This document shows positions 17,665 to 26,677 of a DNA stretch of 64,000 nt, piece after piece. The position numbers and the translations under genes are program-made. Numbering within the stretch: the first letter of the stretch is position 1; every line of letters starts with the position of its first letter. The DNA lies in NCBI GenBank assembly GCA_036770365.1, contig DAIPJH010000003.1, positions 62,001-126,000 of the forward strand, given 5' to 3'. The notes under the pieces are model-generated. The model saw nothing but the letters and a program-made list of their open reading frames with translations. It searched no databases and was not told where the DNA came from. This DNA comes from DAIPJH01 sp036770365. GTDB taxonomy: Bacteria; Pseudomonadota; Alphaproteobacteria; Rickettsiales; UBA998.

Positions 17665-19242
17665 ATGCAAAATGCTAGAAGATCTTTCAAAACTTTTTTA
17701 ATATGCAGCGCATGTTTGCTGCCCATCACGCATCAGGCATATGCCTATGACAACTACGACAATAACTCCACCATTCGGGGACAAACGCGCACACAACAAT
17801 ATGTACGTTACCGTCACAACTATCAACGCACAATATACCATAGCATAACACGGCGACACATTCGGGTGTCACCCCAAGAGGCCGTGACTCCACTTGAGAC
17901 CCCTCTCTCAGCAAACACGCAACCACAGGAAAAAACGCCGCCTTCTTATAAACGCTATACACCCCAATCACCTAGCGCCATAGAACAACAAGCTTCCGCA
18001 GATATTGTAACCCCAACACAAACTTCACAACCAAAGCAACCAATCTTGTCGGATAATATCCCTCAACCATCTCCCGTTAATGCTTCACCTCAAATCACAC
18101 CAACTCCGCCCCCCTACAGCGCGAGTATCGACGAACATTCAATACCTGTCCATGAAACACTGGCATCAGCAACCGTCACCACCCCCACGCCCGAACAACT
18201 CAACGCACTGACGCCAGCCGCAGGGAATAGCGAACCATTAACCATCACTCAACCTCAACGTATTCCTGTAAACCCAGAACAATACGCACCCAACGCTACC
18301 CCCCCTTCAGAACCAACGCCTGTAGCATCTTTCGCACCTATCCCCGACAAGAAAAAACCGTTTCCTGTTATTGGTGGACTCAATACATATGCATCGACAG
18401 GAATACGTATAGATAGTTTCGACTGGAATATTGCATCTGAAATCACAGGTACACAAACACCTAACGTCCTATCCGAGTTAACATGGAAAAACGTTATGCA
18501 ATATCAAGTGAAAGTAGGAGGTGATTACACACTTCCCTACACGCCCCTTAAAGGACTCTACGTAGAAGGATCTGCCGCTGTGGCAACCGCATTTGCTGGA
18601 GATACACAAGATTCTGATTATTTAGGAGATAACCGCACAGAAGAATTTTCTCGCTCACACAGTGATAGCTCAAATAGCGACGCATCCAGCAAACGCATTG
18701 CCGCTGGGTACAGCTTGAATCTCAGCTCCACAGACCCCACCAATGTCAAATATATTTTCCTAACGCCAGTGGTTGGTTATGCACAAGAAGAACAATCTTT
18801 CTCTATGACAGATGGCACACAAGAAATACCAGAAACCGCACCTATACTAGGTTTAAATAGTCATTACGATACCAAATGGAAAGCTCCTTTTATTGGGGCG
18901 CGACTTGCTTTGGGAAACCCAAATAATCGCCTCAGCACCAAGCTTGACTATCATAGAGGCACATATGAAGCTACCGCAGACTGGAATCTTCGAGATACAT
19001 TAATGCATCCCGTCAGCTATACACATCATGCGGATGCCCAAGGCTGGAATTTTTCACTCACCTATGAACACAACATATTCTACGGTCTGAGTCTTTTCGC
19101 CAATGCTGACCTCCAATATTGGAATGCAGAAGATGGTCTAGATCGCCTGTTCTTCTCAAACGGCACATCAAGCGATCAGAAATTGAATGATGTTAATTGG
19201 CGCATGCAATACTACGCATTAGGGCTTAACTATCGCTGGTGA
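17665..19242 (+). CDS. Omptin-like outer-membrane beta-barrel with Pro/Thr-rich N-terminal region
   Basis: A signal peptide (about residues 1-29, ending A-Y-A) is followed by a Pro/Thr/Gln-rich segment of about 200 residues and a C-terminal domain of about 300 residues with alternating beta strands. That domain resembles omptins: S-E-L-T-W-K near its start, a D-S-D-Y motif where omptins have the D-x-D aspartates, and K-A-P-F-I-G-A-R before the later strands. It ends N-Y-R-W, a usual barrel terminus. The second omptin catalytic pair (D-x-H) is not recognisable, so protease activity is doubtful. Start choice is uncertain: in-frame ATGs also occur at 17632 and 17638, none with a clear ribosome-binding site. 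Confidence 0.6.
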   Translation: MQNARRSFKTFLICSACLLPITHQAYAYDNYDNNSTIRGQTRTQQYVRYRHNYQRTIYHSITRRHIRVSPQEAVTPLETPLSANTQPQEKTPPSYKRYTPQSPSAIEQQASADIVTPTQTSQPKQPILSDNIPQPSPVNASPQITPTPPPYSASIDEHSIPVHETLASATVTTPTPEQLNALTPAAGNSEPLTITQPQRIPVNPEQYAPNATPPSEPTPVASFAPIPDKKKPFPVIGGLNTYASTGIRIDSFDWNIASEITGTQTPNVLSELTWKNVMQYQVKVGGDYTLPYTPLKGLYVEGSAAVATAFAGDTQDSDYLGDNRTEEFSRSHSDSSNSDASSKRIAAGYSLNLSSTDPTNVKYIFLTPVVGYAQEEQSFSMTDGTQEIPETAPILGLNSHYDTKWKAPFIGARLALGNPNNRLSTKLDYHRGTYEATADWNLRDTLMHPVSYTHHADAQGWNFSLTYEHNIFYGLSLFANADLQYWNAEDGLDRLFFSNGTSSDQKLNDVNWRMQYYALGLNYRW

Positions 19243-19322
19243 TATATACTTGTTTAATTTAAGTTTTCCCCATCGTTAGGGTTCAACTCATATAAGTTTA
19301 CTATCTCAAACGAGTATATCGC

Positions 19323-20867
19323 TCAATGCGCTATAGCATCCATTTTAGCGGGCTTCACGCGTGGCAACAACATCGCCATCACAAGCCCAAACACCATCAT
19401 TTCACTTAATGCCACAAACGTATCATGATAACTGAGCATCGCACTTTGATGCAGCAATTCTTGATAAATCCGACCATCCACCATAACGTCTAGATTCCCA
19501 CTCGCATGAATAAATACTTCACGTAACTTCTGTGCCAGCAATTCATATCCCAACTCACCCTTGACAAGATGCCCTGAAAGGTAGGTCTGATGTACCTGTT
19601 CGCGTCGAATAAAATACGCCAAAACAACTGCAATCCCTACACTCCCACCCAAATTCCTACTCAATGAGAACACCGCTGATGCCTTACTGCTTCGTTCCTT
19701 TGTAATATTACGAAACGCCATCGCACTCACAGGAATAAATAAGAATGGCAATCCCAACATCTGCACGACCCTCATCCACATGATCGCACTATAATCTGCC
19801 TGAGGTGTAATAAACGACGTGAGATACATACCCACGGCACATAATAGCAATCCGAATGAGATAAGAAAACGGGGATCATATTTTGATACCATCTTACCCA
19901 CCATTGGCATCAAAAAGAACACCGCTATCCCTCCAGGAGAAAGAATCAACCCTGCCGTCATCGCATCATACCCAAACTGTGACTGTACCATGAGCGGTAA
20001 AATCGCACTACTGGCATACAGTGCAAACCCCACAAAAAACATGATCAAACAACTCAAACCAAAAGTTCTGTCCCGAAAAAGATGTAGATCAATGATCGCA
20101 TCCTTTTGCCGCCACAACCACACCCCAGCAAATCCCAATGATGCCACCACAATCACCGCTAGTATGGTAATAAAGCGACTATCAAACCAGTCTTCTTGCT
20201 GCCCCTTATCCAACATCATCTGTAACGCACCAAACCCAAGCGCAATCAAACCAAGCCCAATATAATCAATACTGCCGAATCCTTGTGCCTTCGCATGATG
20301 ATGATCTTGTACCACCTGCCCAACAAAGACAAATGCGAGTAGCCCAACAGGTACGTTAATAAGAAAAATCCAATGCCAACTATAGGTATCCGTAATCCAT
20401 CCACCCAATGTTGGACCAAGCACAGGAGCAACAATCAACGTTATCCCAGAAAGGGCAAAGGCTGAACCGCGCTTCTCAGGTGGAAATGTATCCAAAATAA
20501 TCGCCTGCTGCACAGGCTGCAAACCACCACCTGCCAACCCTTGAATCAAACGAAAGAAAATAAGCTGCGGTAAAGATGTTGCCAACCCACATGCGAGCGA
20601 CGCCAACGTAAATCCCGCAATACATAGCATAAAAAAACGCTTACGCCCTAACGCACCCGCAAGCCACCCCGAGATTGGCAGTACAATACCATTCGCAATC
20701 AAATATGACGTCAATACCCATGTGATCTCTTCCTGACTCGCCGCCAACGAACCTGCCATATGATTCATCGAAACATTAGTGATCGTTGTGTCTAATACCT
20801 CCATAAAAGTAGGCACAGCCACCGCCACTGCTACCACCCAAGGATTGACTCCACCCGCCGCATTCAT
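19323..20867 (-). CDS. emrB: EmrB-type MFS multidrug efflux transporter (DHA2 family)
   Basis: This is a proton-driven inner-membrane exporter of the 14-helix DHA2 family. The 514-residue protein has L-D-T-T-I-T-N-V-S in the first helix, the A-G-A-L-G-R-K-R loop motif, and V-L-G-P-T-L-G-G-W-I motif C typical of antiporters. Its start overlaps the emrA stop by four bases (ATGA), so the two are cotranslated. With EmrA and an outer-membrane factor elsewhere it would form a tripartite pump. Substrates cannot be told from sequence. Confidence 0.9.
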   Translation of the reverse strand: MNAAGGVNPWVVAVAVAVPTFMEVLDTTITNVSMNHMAGSLAASQEEITWVLTSYLIANGIVLPISGWLAGALGRKRFFMLCIAGFTLASLACGLATSLPQLIFFRLIQGLAGGGLQPVQQAIILDTFPPEKRGSAFALSGITLIVAPVLGPTLGGWITDTYSWHWIFLINVPVGLLAFVFVGQVVQDHHHAKAQGFGSIDYIGLGLIALGFGALQMMLDKGQQEDWFDSRFITILAVIVVASLGFAGVWLWRQKDAIIDLHLFRDRTFGLSCLIMFFVGFALYASSAILPLMVQSQFGYDAMTAGLILSPGGIAVFFLMPMVGKMVSKYDPRFLISFGLLLCAVGMYLTSFITPQADYSAIMWMRVVQMLGLPFLFIPVSAMAFRNITKERSSKASAVFSLSRNLGGSVGIAVVLAYFIRREQVHQTYLSGHLVKGELGYELLAQKLREVFIHASGNLDVMVDGRIYQELLHQSAMLSYHDTFVALSEMMVFGLVMAMLLPRVKPAKMDAIAH

Positions 20868-21910
20868 GGTTTTGCTTCCTCAGCAAGCGTATCTACCGTT
20901 GGCACAACCGACATACCCACTCCTAATACTACGCCATGACCTGACTCAAGTTGAGAATTCAACGCAATCTTCACAGGCACACGTTGTACCACCTTTACAA
21001 AATTACCAGTTGCATTCTCAGGAGGAAAAGCAGAAAATCGCGCTCCTGTCCCCGCCTGAATGCTCTCCACTTTCCCTGTAAGCTTCAAAGAAGGATACGC
21101 ATCCACCTTGATACGCACAGGCTGTCCAATTTTTATACTTTCTAGCTGATTCTCTTTAAAATTCGCTACCACCCATTTTTTATCACTCACCACCGTCATT
21201 AACGTCTGACCCGTCGCGACAAATGCTCCTTGCTCTGCAATACGATGAGTTACATAACCATCAAACGGTGCGCGAATACGTGTTGCCTCTACATTAATCT
21301 CTGCAAGCGTCACATTAGCACGCGCACCATCCACAGCAGCCTTTAACTCCATTACCCCTGCCTCCGCCGCAGCAATCGTACTGGGTGCAGTTTCCGCGGT
21401 TTTTAAACGTGCCTGAGCATCTTGCACTAACGACGCGGTTGATTTCTCCGCAGCTACCGCCAAATCGAGTGCTTGTTTACTCCTTGCCGATTCATTCATA
21501 CCGCGCAAACGTTCTAAATCTTTTTTTGCACGCACCCACTCCGCCTGAGCCGCCGCCACCTGCGAATGCGCAGAAGCCAATGATGAAGGCGCAGAAACCT
21601 TGGTACTATCATATTGATGTCCCGCAGCAGCCAATTTTGCCAACGCCATATCATAGTCAGCCTGCGCCTTATCACGCAAAGCAAGATACTCAGCCGCATT
21701 CACTTCTACTAAAACATCCCCCGCCTGTACATGCTGGTTATCTTTTACTGTGACCACACGAATATAACCCGACACCTTGGAAGCGATTGGCACAACATAA
21801 GCCTCCACAGTTGCAGCATCCGTAGATTCCTGACCACGATGCACAACGGCGTAAACACCTACACTCAACACCATCACAACCAATATCACTATCACCACTT
21901 GCTTTTTCAT
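20864..21910 (-). CDS. emrA: EmrA-type membrane fusion protein (HlyD family)
   Basis: This periplasmic adaptor joins EmrB to an outer-membrane channel. One N-terminal transmembrane helix (about residues 4-22) is followed by a lipoyl half (A-Y-V-V-P-I-A-S-K-V-S-G-Y-I) and an Ala-rich alpha-helical hairpin (about 85-200). The second lipoyl half follows, with R-I-R-A-P-F-D-G-Y-V, then a beta-barrel domain. It is the first gene of the emrAB operon. Its start lies 30 bases from a palindromic operator and faces the TetR gene. Confidence 0.9.
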   Translation of the reverse strand: MKKQVVIVILVVMVLSVGVYAVVHRGQESTDAATVEAYVVPIASKVSGYIRVVTVKDNQHVQAGDVLVEVNAAEYLALRDKAQADYDMALAKLAAAGHQYDSTKVSAPSSLASAHSQVAAAQAEWVRAKKDLERLRGMNESARSKQALDLAVAAEKSTASLVQDAQARLKTAETAPSTIAAAEAGVMELKAAVDGARANVTLAEINVEATRIRAPFDGYVTHRIAEQGAFVATGQTLMTVVSDKKWVVANFKENQLESIKIGQPVRIKVDAYPSLKLTGKVESIQAGTGARFSAFPPENATGNFVKVVQRVPVKIALNSQLESGHGVVLGVGMSVVPTVDTLAEEAKP

Positions 21911-21925
21911 CTTGCGCCTTGCCTT

Positions 21926-21940
21926 ACTAAACGGTTTAGT
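21926..21940. promoter_or_regulatory. Palindromic TetR-type operator between emrA and tetR-family gene
   Basis: ACTAAAC-G-GTTTAGT is a perfect inverted repeat with seven-base arms around one base. It sits in the 86-base divergent gap, 16 bases upstream of emrA. A further TTTAGTT follows directly. The size and position fit binding by the neighbouring TetR-family protein; this is inferred from context. Confidence 0.72.
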
Positions 21941-21996
21941 TTAGTTTCATAAAAATCTACTTGCTTGTCAAGCCATAATTAGGGCATCATAGAACA

Positions 21997-22635
21997 ATGA
22001 ACATCCTAAGCAAACAAGAACAAATACTACAAACCGCGTGTCAGCTTTTCCTTGATGAAGGCTACCGCAAGGTTAGTATTGATAAAATCGTTGCTACGGC
22101 CGCCGTTTCCAAACCCACTCTCTATGCTCACTTTAAAGACAAGAGCGATCTCTTTCGTGCCGTGATTGAAATGCGCACGGGACGTCTTCTGTCACATCTT
22201 GAGACCTCGCTTACCGAAGCAAAGAATATTGAAGACTTTCTTTATTTTTTTGGCAAAACCTATTTAGAAATGGTGATGAGCCATGAGGCAGTACACATGT
22301 TCCGCACGATTGCCGCGGAATGCGCGGACTTCCCTGAAATGGCAGAACTCTTTTATGAATCAGGACCACGCAAAGCCTTTTTTCATTTCACTCAACATAT
22401 TCACGCAATGCATGAAGCAGGCAAACTCTACGCACCCGATGCAGAACTCTCCGCCGATATGTTTATTAGCACCCTCAAGGGAAAAATGCACCTGAAACGC
22501 CTATTAGGATTATCCCCACCCCCTTCAGAGGATGAAATAGTAACGCGTACCCAAAAAACCGTACGCCTCTTTATGGCGGCACACGACATACAACTTCGCC
22601 CGCAGCAACACCAGTATAGTCACTCCAATGAATAG
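21997..22635 (+). CDS. TetR/AcrR-family regulator of emrAB
   Basis: This is a 212-residue DNA-binding repressor. The N-terminal helix-turn-helix region reads A-A-V-S-K-P-T-L-Y-A-H-F-K-D-K, a typical TetR signature at about residues 33-47. The C-terminal ligand-binding domain is all-helical, of the AefR-like kind with an M-F-R-T-I-A-A-E motif. It is divergent from emrA with the 21926-21940 palindrome between them, so it probably represses the pump operon and itself. The inducing ligand is unknown. Confidence 0.9.
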   Translation: MNILSKQEQILQTACQLFLDEGYRKVSIDKIVATAAVSKPTLYAHFKDKSDLFRAVIEMRTGRLLSHLETSLTEAKNIEDFLYFFGKTYLEMVMSHEAVHMFRTIAAECADFPEMAELFYESGPRKAFFHFTQHIHAMHEAGKLYAPDAELSADMFISTLKGKMHLKRLLGLSPPPSEDEIVTRTQKTVRLFMAAHDIQLRPQQHQYSHSNE

Positions 22636-22709
22636 CACGCTGAAGCGTGCAATAATAAAGCAAAAATGCTATAGATTGACTTAAAAACAGAATCGGGTAG
22701 AATCATTCT

Positions 22710-23051
22710 ATGCCACATGCCATCATCGAACATAGCCCAAACCTTGAACATGCCGTAACCACCCGACATATTCTTCATGTGGTGCATGGTGTAATGGAAA
22801 CCAGCGGACTCTTTTCTCCTAGTGCCATTAAAACGCGTCGCCATATTTGCGACGGTTTTTTGATAGGACAGACACATGATGATCCAAGCTTTCTTCATAT
22901 CACCGTCTATATGATGGAAGGACGCAGCCTCGACCAAAAGCAATCGCTTTCTGAACGTTTGTTCAATGCCGTAAACGAACGCCTTCCAGACATCTCTTCA
23001 CTTACTGTTGATATTCGAGACATGACTACAGGATGTTACCGCAAGAAATAA
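22710..23051 (+). CDS. 5-carboxymethyl-2-hydroxymuconate isomerase (CHMI) family protein
   Basis: The 113-residue product belongs to the CHMI branch of the tautomerase superfamily. It begins M-P-H-A-I-I-E-H-S-P-N-L, with the conserved Pro2 that acts as general base after removal of Met. In homoprotocatechuate breakdown these enzymes isomerise a muconate intermediate. None of the other genes of that pathway is in the window, so the substrate may differ. The 3' end overlaps the convergent DUF1294 gene by 16 bases. Confidence 0.85.
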   Translation: MPHAIIEHSPNLEHAVTTRHILHVVHGVMETSGLFSPSAIKTRRHICDGFLIGQTHDDPSFLHITVYMMEGRSLDQKQSLSERLFNAVNERLPDISSLTVDIRDMTTGCYRKK

Positions 23052-23467
23052 CGCGTAATATAGACCAGCAACGCCACCTGCGCAGCAGCGATCACCCAAA
23101 AATCAATTCTAAAAGAGACTTTTTTGGTTTTATGGCGCAACACCAAGCGCGCCAACAACGCAAATGGCGTCCCACCCACCAATGCAAACCCATGCAACGT
23201 CTTTTCTGGTACACGGTATTTATGTTGTCGTGCTGCCCGTTTATCATACCAATATACCAAGAACACCGCCATATTGATCCCAACAATATGTAAAAATGCC
23301 ACCGCATAAAGCGCGTAATCCGTCATATAGTGCAAAGTAGGGTATAATTTCTCGAATCCAAAACATACCCCAACCAACACGGTCACATACAGCGCAAAGA
23401 ACACAGACCGCAACCCACGCACCACCAACATGGCAGCCAACCCTAAAAAGAGAGCTATTTGTACCAT
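23036..23467 (-). CDS. DUF1294 family membrane protein
   Basis: This is a 143-residue protein with about four hydrophobic segments. The family signature is clear: Y-W-Y-D-K-R-A-A, then R-V-P-E-K-T-L-H-G-F-A-L-V-G-G-T-P, then R-H-K-T-K-K-V-S-F-R. DUF1294 proteins are small inner-membrane proteins of unknown function, sometimes fused to cold-shock domains; no such domain is present here. The gene lies nine bases downstream of the carbonic anhydrase gene on the same strand and may be cotranscribed with it. Confidence 0.85.
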   Translation of the reverse strand: MVQIALFLGLAAMLVVRGLRSVFFALYVTVLVGVCFGFEKLYPTLHYMTDYALYAVAFLHIVGINMAVFLVYWYDKRAARQHKYRVPEKTLHGFALVGGTPFALLARLVLRHKTKKVSFRIDFWVIAAAQVALLVYITRYFLR

Positions 23468-23476
23468 CGTTCAATC

Positions 23477-24169
23477 CTAAATATGCGAATGCTGACACAT
23501 ACCATCTGCGCTTACCATATGGGTATAGACGGCCTCTACGGCGTCATCACGCACTGTTTTAATATCTCCCGTAGAGCTAATAGATACTCCAAGATCATTG
23601 ACCAACCCATCATGCAAGCTGTAAATCCAACCATGTACAGTGATGTCTTCGCCTCGCGCCCATGCATCCCGCAAGATAGTTGTCTCAGATACATTGGCCA
23701 CTTGTTCAATGACATTAAGGCAGCACAACGCATCCCAATGTTTCTCAGCCTGAGCCTGTGCAAACACAGAAGCATGTTTTTTCTCCACGTCCTGCACATG
23801 CCGTAACCAATTATCCGCAAGCCCCAGCGACCTTCCTGTCAACGCAGCACATACCCCGCCGCAACCGTAATGCCCTACTACCAAAATATGGCGAACTTTC
23901 AACACATCTACCGCATATTGAATCACGGAAAGACAGTTTAAATCCGTATGTACCACCACGTTCGCAACGTTGCGATGCACAAAAATCTCCCCTGGAAGCA
24001 ACCCCACAATCTGATTTGCAGGCACACGTGAATCAGAACACCCGATCCACAAATATTCAGGATTTTGTTGTGCTTTCAGGGACGGAAAAAACTCTGGTTT
24101 TTCCGCATGAATTGCCGCCGACCATGCGCGATTATTATCCAACAACTTATTTAATGTCTTCTGCACCAT
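23477..24169 (-). CDS. Beta-class carbonic anhydrase
   Basis: This zinc enzyme interconverts CO2 and bicarbonate. The zinc and catalytic residues are present: C-S-D-S-R at 44-48 (Cys, Asp, Arg) and H-Y-G-C at 100-103. A-N-V-V-V-H and L-K-V-R-H-I-L-V-V-G-H are typical of the family. The frame is open to 24307, but those first 42 residues are Cys-rich and unlike the family. ATGs at 24181 and 24169 are the realistic starts; GGAAG before 24169 is the better spaced. Length is then 230 residues, usual for the Can/YadF type. Confidence 0.9.
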   Translation of the reverse strand: MVQKTLNKLLDNNRAWSAAIHAEKPEFFPSLKAQQNPEYLWIGCSDSRVPANQIVGLLPGEIFVHRNVANVVVHTDLNCLSVIQYAVDVLKVRHILVVGHYGCGGVCAALTGRSLGLADNWLRHVQDVEKKHASVFAQAQAEKHWDALCCLNVIEQVANVSETTILRDAWARGEDITVHGWIYSLHDGLVNDLGVSISSTGDIKTVRDDAVEAVYTHMVSADGMCQHSHI

Positions 24170-24283
24170 GTTTTCTTCCATGACCTTAAGATAGTGTATA
24201 AAATTCGCTAAGGTGTAACGAAAACAATGTCTTGCGAGAACTGCAACGCAAGTGTACAAAAGGCACATGCATAACGGAAGCGC

Positions 24284-24343
24284 AGCAAAGCATTGTTTGC
24301 AGCACACATTAGTAGAATTTTACACACTATCCAATGCTTTGCT
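24284..24343. repeat. 12-bp inverted repeat between the carbonic anhydrase gene and rimO
   Basis: AGCAAAGCATTG at 24284-24295 and its exact reverse complement at 24332-24343 are separated by 36 bases. The arms carry further half-copies: a CATTGTTTGC on the left side, and CTTGCAAA then GCAATGCATTG on the right (to about 24365). The 240-base divergent gap holds the promoters of both genes. A regulatory site is possible; no coding sequence is visible. Confidence 0.5.
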
Positions 24344-24409
24344 TGCAAATTAAGCAATGCATTGTAGATTCACCAACATAAAAACTCAACATACTTTGAA
24401 AGTTAAATC

Positions 24410-25741
24410 ATGGCGACTGCCCTTAAAGCCCCTAAAGTAGGTTATGTATCACTCGGCTGCCCAAAAGCATTGGTGGATTCAGAACGTATTTTGACGCAAC
24501 TACGCGCCGAAGGCTATGAATTCTCTAATGATTATAATGGCGCAGATGTGATTATCGTCAACACCTGCGGCTTTTTGGATAGCGCACGTGAAGAATCACT
24601 CGATGCGATTGGTGAAGCACTGGCAGAAAACGGCAAGGTCATTGTCACAGGTTGCCTCGGCGCAGAGCCAGAACGCATCACCGAGCGATACGAAACCGTC
24701 TTTTCTATCACAGGTCCAGCGCAATATGAAAGCGTACTAGAGGCCGTCCACCGCGCCATTCCACCGCTGCATCACCCCTACCAAGACCTCCTTCCCGCAG
24801 GTGGTGTCAAACTCACCCCGCGCCATTATGCCTACCTCAAAATCTCTGAAGGCTGCAACAACACCTGTTCCTTCTGCATCATTCCCGACCTGCGCGGTAA
24901 ACTCGTCAGCCGCCCAATCGGTGACGTCATGGTCGAGGCAGAACGCCTTGCCGAAGCGGGTGTCAAAGAATTATTAGTGATTTCACAAGATACCAGTGCC
25001 TATGGCATTGATATCAAATACGCGCCAAGCCTTTGGCGCAACCGCAACTATAAAACCAAATTCCAAGACTTATGCGAAGCACTCGGCGAACTTGGGATTT
25101 GGATACGCATGCACTATGTCTACCCTTACCCACATGTCGATAACGTCATCCCGCTGATGGCAGAAGGCAAGATTCTCCCTTACCTTGATATCCCGTTTCA
25201 ACATGCCAGCCCTAAAGTATTACAAGCAATGAAACGCCCTGGTAATCAGGAAAAACTGCTTGAACGTATCCAATCATGGCGTAATGTCTGCCCTGACCTC
25301 ACATTGCGCTCCACCTTTATTGTGGGCTTCCCAGGGGAAACCGAAGAAGACTTCAACCAACTCCTCGATTGGATGGAAGAAGCACAGCTCGACCGCGTGG
25401 GTTGTTTCAAATATGAGGACGTGCAAGGTGCGCAGTCCAACGCCCACGAACATCATGTCCCCGAAGAAATCAAAAATGAACGCTGGCATCGCTTTATGGC
25501 ACTTCAGCAAGAGATCAGTGAAGAAAAACTCGCAGAAAAAGTGGGGTATATTCTGCCCGTGATGATTGATGAGGTTGACGCAGAAGGCGCGATCTTAGGA
25601 CGCACCAAAGGTGACGCTCCAGAAATTGACGGTGTGGTGCATTTGCAAAGCCATACACAACACCGCGCAGGCGACATCGTCACCGCCATGATCACCGACA
25701 GTGACGATTATGATCTCTATGGTACGGTCGCCATATCTTAG
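24410..25741 (+). CDS. rimO: Ribosomal protein S12 methylthiotransferase
   Basis: RimO is a radical-SAM enzyme that methylthiolates an Asp of ribosomal protein S12. The 443-residue protein has an N-terminal UPF0004 domain with cluster-binding cysteines (L-G-C-P-K-A, N-T-C-G-F, G-C-L-G). The radical-SAM motif C-N-N-T-C-S-F-C is mid-protein and a TRAM domain ends it. G-C-P-K-A-L-V-D-S-E is diagnostic of RimO over MiaB. The next gene is convergent, with only six bases between stops. Confidence 0.96.
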   Translation: MATALKAPKVGYVSLGCPKALVDSERILTQLRAEGYEFSNDYNGADVIIVNTCGFLDSAREESLDAIGEALAENGKVIVTGCLGAEPERITERYETVFSITGPAQYESVLEAVHRAIPPLHHPYQDLLPAGGVKLTPRHYAYLKISEGCNNTCSFCIIPDLRGKLVSRPIGDVMVEAERLAEAGVKELLVISQDTSAYGIDIKYAPSLWRNRNYKTKFQDLCEALGELGIWIRMHYVYPYPHVDNVIPLMAEGKILPYLDIPFQHASPKVLQAMKRPGNQEKLLERIQSWRNVCPDLTLRSTFIVGFPGETEEDFNQLLDWMEEAQLDRVGCFKYEDVQGAQSNAHEHHVPEEIKNERWHRFMALQQEISEEKLAEKVGYILPVMIDEVDAEGAILGRTKGDAPEIDGVVHLQSHTQHRAGDIVTAMITDSDDYDLYGTVAIS

Positions 25742-25747
25742 GCATCA

Positions 25748-26605
25748 TCAAAACGCCGCACGAATACGAAGTTGACATGATGGGTTATACCGCATCTCAT
25801 CATTTTGCATATTATACACCGTATTCAATACAGAAGCACCGTCACCATGCATACAATCTGTGAGTGATGTCACAGGGCTTGAAGGTACGGTTGCCCCCGC
25901 AGCAGTTTGATTTGCCAACGGCAACGCACTGCCAACCGCATTGAACACACTAGTAGAAAAAGCAGCGCGGACCTTACCACTCAACGGCATCCCGTCATCC
26001 ATCTTGATATCAATATGATGTGCCTCTTGCGGTGTCAATGAAGGCGTCATTGTCACCGCTCCTGCCGCCACGGAAACAATATCCACAAGCTGATAATAAC
26101 CCTGCCCCGCATTAGAAAACGCCATAATGCTAGTGCTACTCCTGATGCGCGCTACAGGCAAATAATATACGACCTCTGCAAAACTTGTCGCTGAAACATA
26201 CGCATTACCCGCAGCAGCCGCAGTTGAATAATTCCCTGAAATTAACCCAGCACCACTTAAATCGCTCCAAAATAACACATTTTCACACCCCATCAACAAT
26301 GAACCTGCCGTACATCCCTCTAACGTATCATCACCATCGCCATGACCTTCTGTACCCGCACGCGCAGCTAAACCAATTGCATTTGCCTTACCTGAGGCGA
26401 TATCCCCTGCAATCGCCTGATATTTTTCTTTAAAACTATTTGCCGCCGCATCATATCCTTGAAGCTGAGCAATCAAAGTACGATAACGTGCGGAATAGAT
26501 CATATCCTGACCCGCCAGCACCCCACCAATCACCAAACCGATGATCACCAGCACGATGGATAATTCTACGAGTGTAAAACCTTGTTCACGATGCAGACTG
26601 TACAT
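25748..26605 (-). CDS. Type IV prepilin-like protein (copy B)
   Basis: The 285-residue protein has a classic prepilin signal: cleavage after Gly9, F-T-L-V-E with Glu at mature position 5, and a conserved hydrophobic helix containing V-I-I-G-L-V-I-G-G-V-L. Downstream is a Q-L-Q-G-Y-D-A-A-N-S-F segment, then G-H-G-D-G-D-D-T-L-E-G-C, an Asp/Gly-rich loop like a calcium site. The Cys pair around G-S-L-L-M-G and a second pair near the C-terminus suggest disulfides. GGAG six bases before the ATG supports the start. It is paralogous to the next gene upstream, which it follows after an intrinsic terminator. Pilin, minor pilin and secretion pseudopilin are all possible. Confidence 0.82.
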   Translation of the reverse strand: MYSLHREQGFTLVELSIVLVIIGLVIGGVLAGQDMIYSARYRTLIAQLQGYDAAANSFKEKYQAIAGDIASGKANAIGLAARAGTEGHGDGDDTLEGCTAGSLLMGCENVLFWSDLSGAGLISGNYSTAAAAGNAYVSATSFAEVVYYLPVARIRSSTSIMAFSNAGQGYYQLVDIVSVAAGAVTMTPSLTPQEAHHIDIKMDDGMPLSGKVRAAFSTSVFNAVGSALPLANQTAAGATVPSSPVTSLTDCMHGDGASVLNTVYNMQNDEMRYNPSCQLRIRAAF

Positions 26606-26615
26606 GTTTCACTCC

Positions 26616-26654
26616 AAAAAAATGGCTGCTTTAGTCAAAACCAAAGCAGCCATT
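26616..26654 (-). terminator. Intrinsic terminator between the two prepilin genes
   Basis: Reading on the reverse strand, a 12-base stem (arms 26643-26654 and 26621-26632, AATGGCTGCTTT and its complement) with a ten-base loop runs into a T-tract from the A-run at 26616-26622. It lies between the stop of the upstream prepilin gene and the ribosome-binding site of the downstream one. It could terminate or attenuate read-through, giving more of the first prepilin than of the second. Confidence 0.88.
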
Positions 26655-26677
26655 TAATATTATTAGCATACAATAAC

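Noticed and set aside
24182..24307. N-terminal extension of the carbonic anhydrase gene
   Set aside because: The first 42 residues from 24307 are Cys-rich, unlike the family and without a ribosome-binding site; starts at 24181 or 24169 fit.
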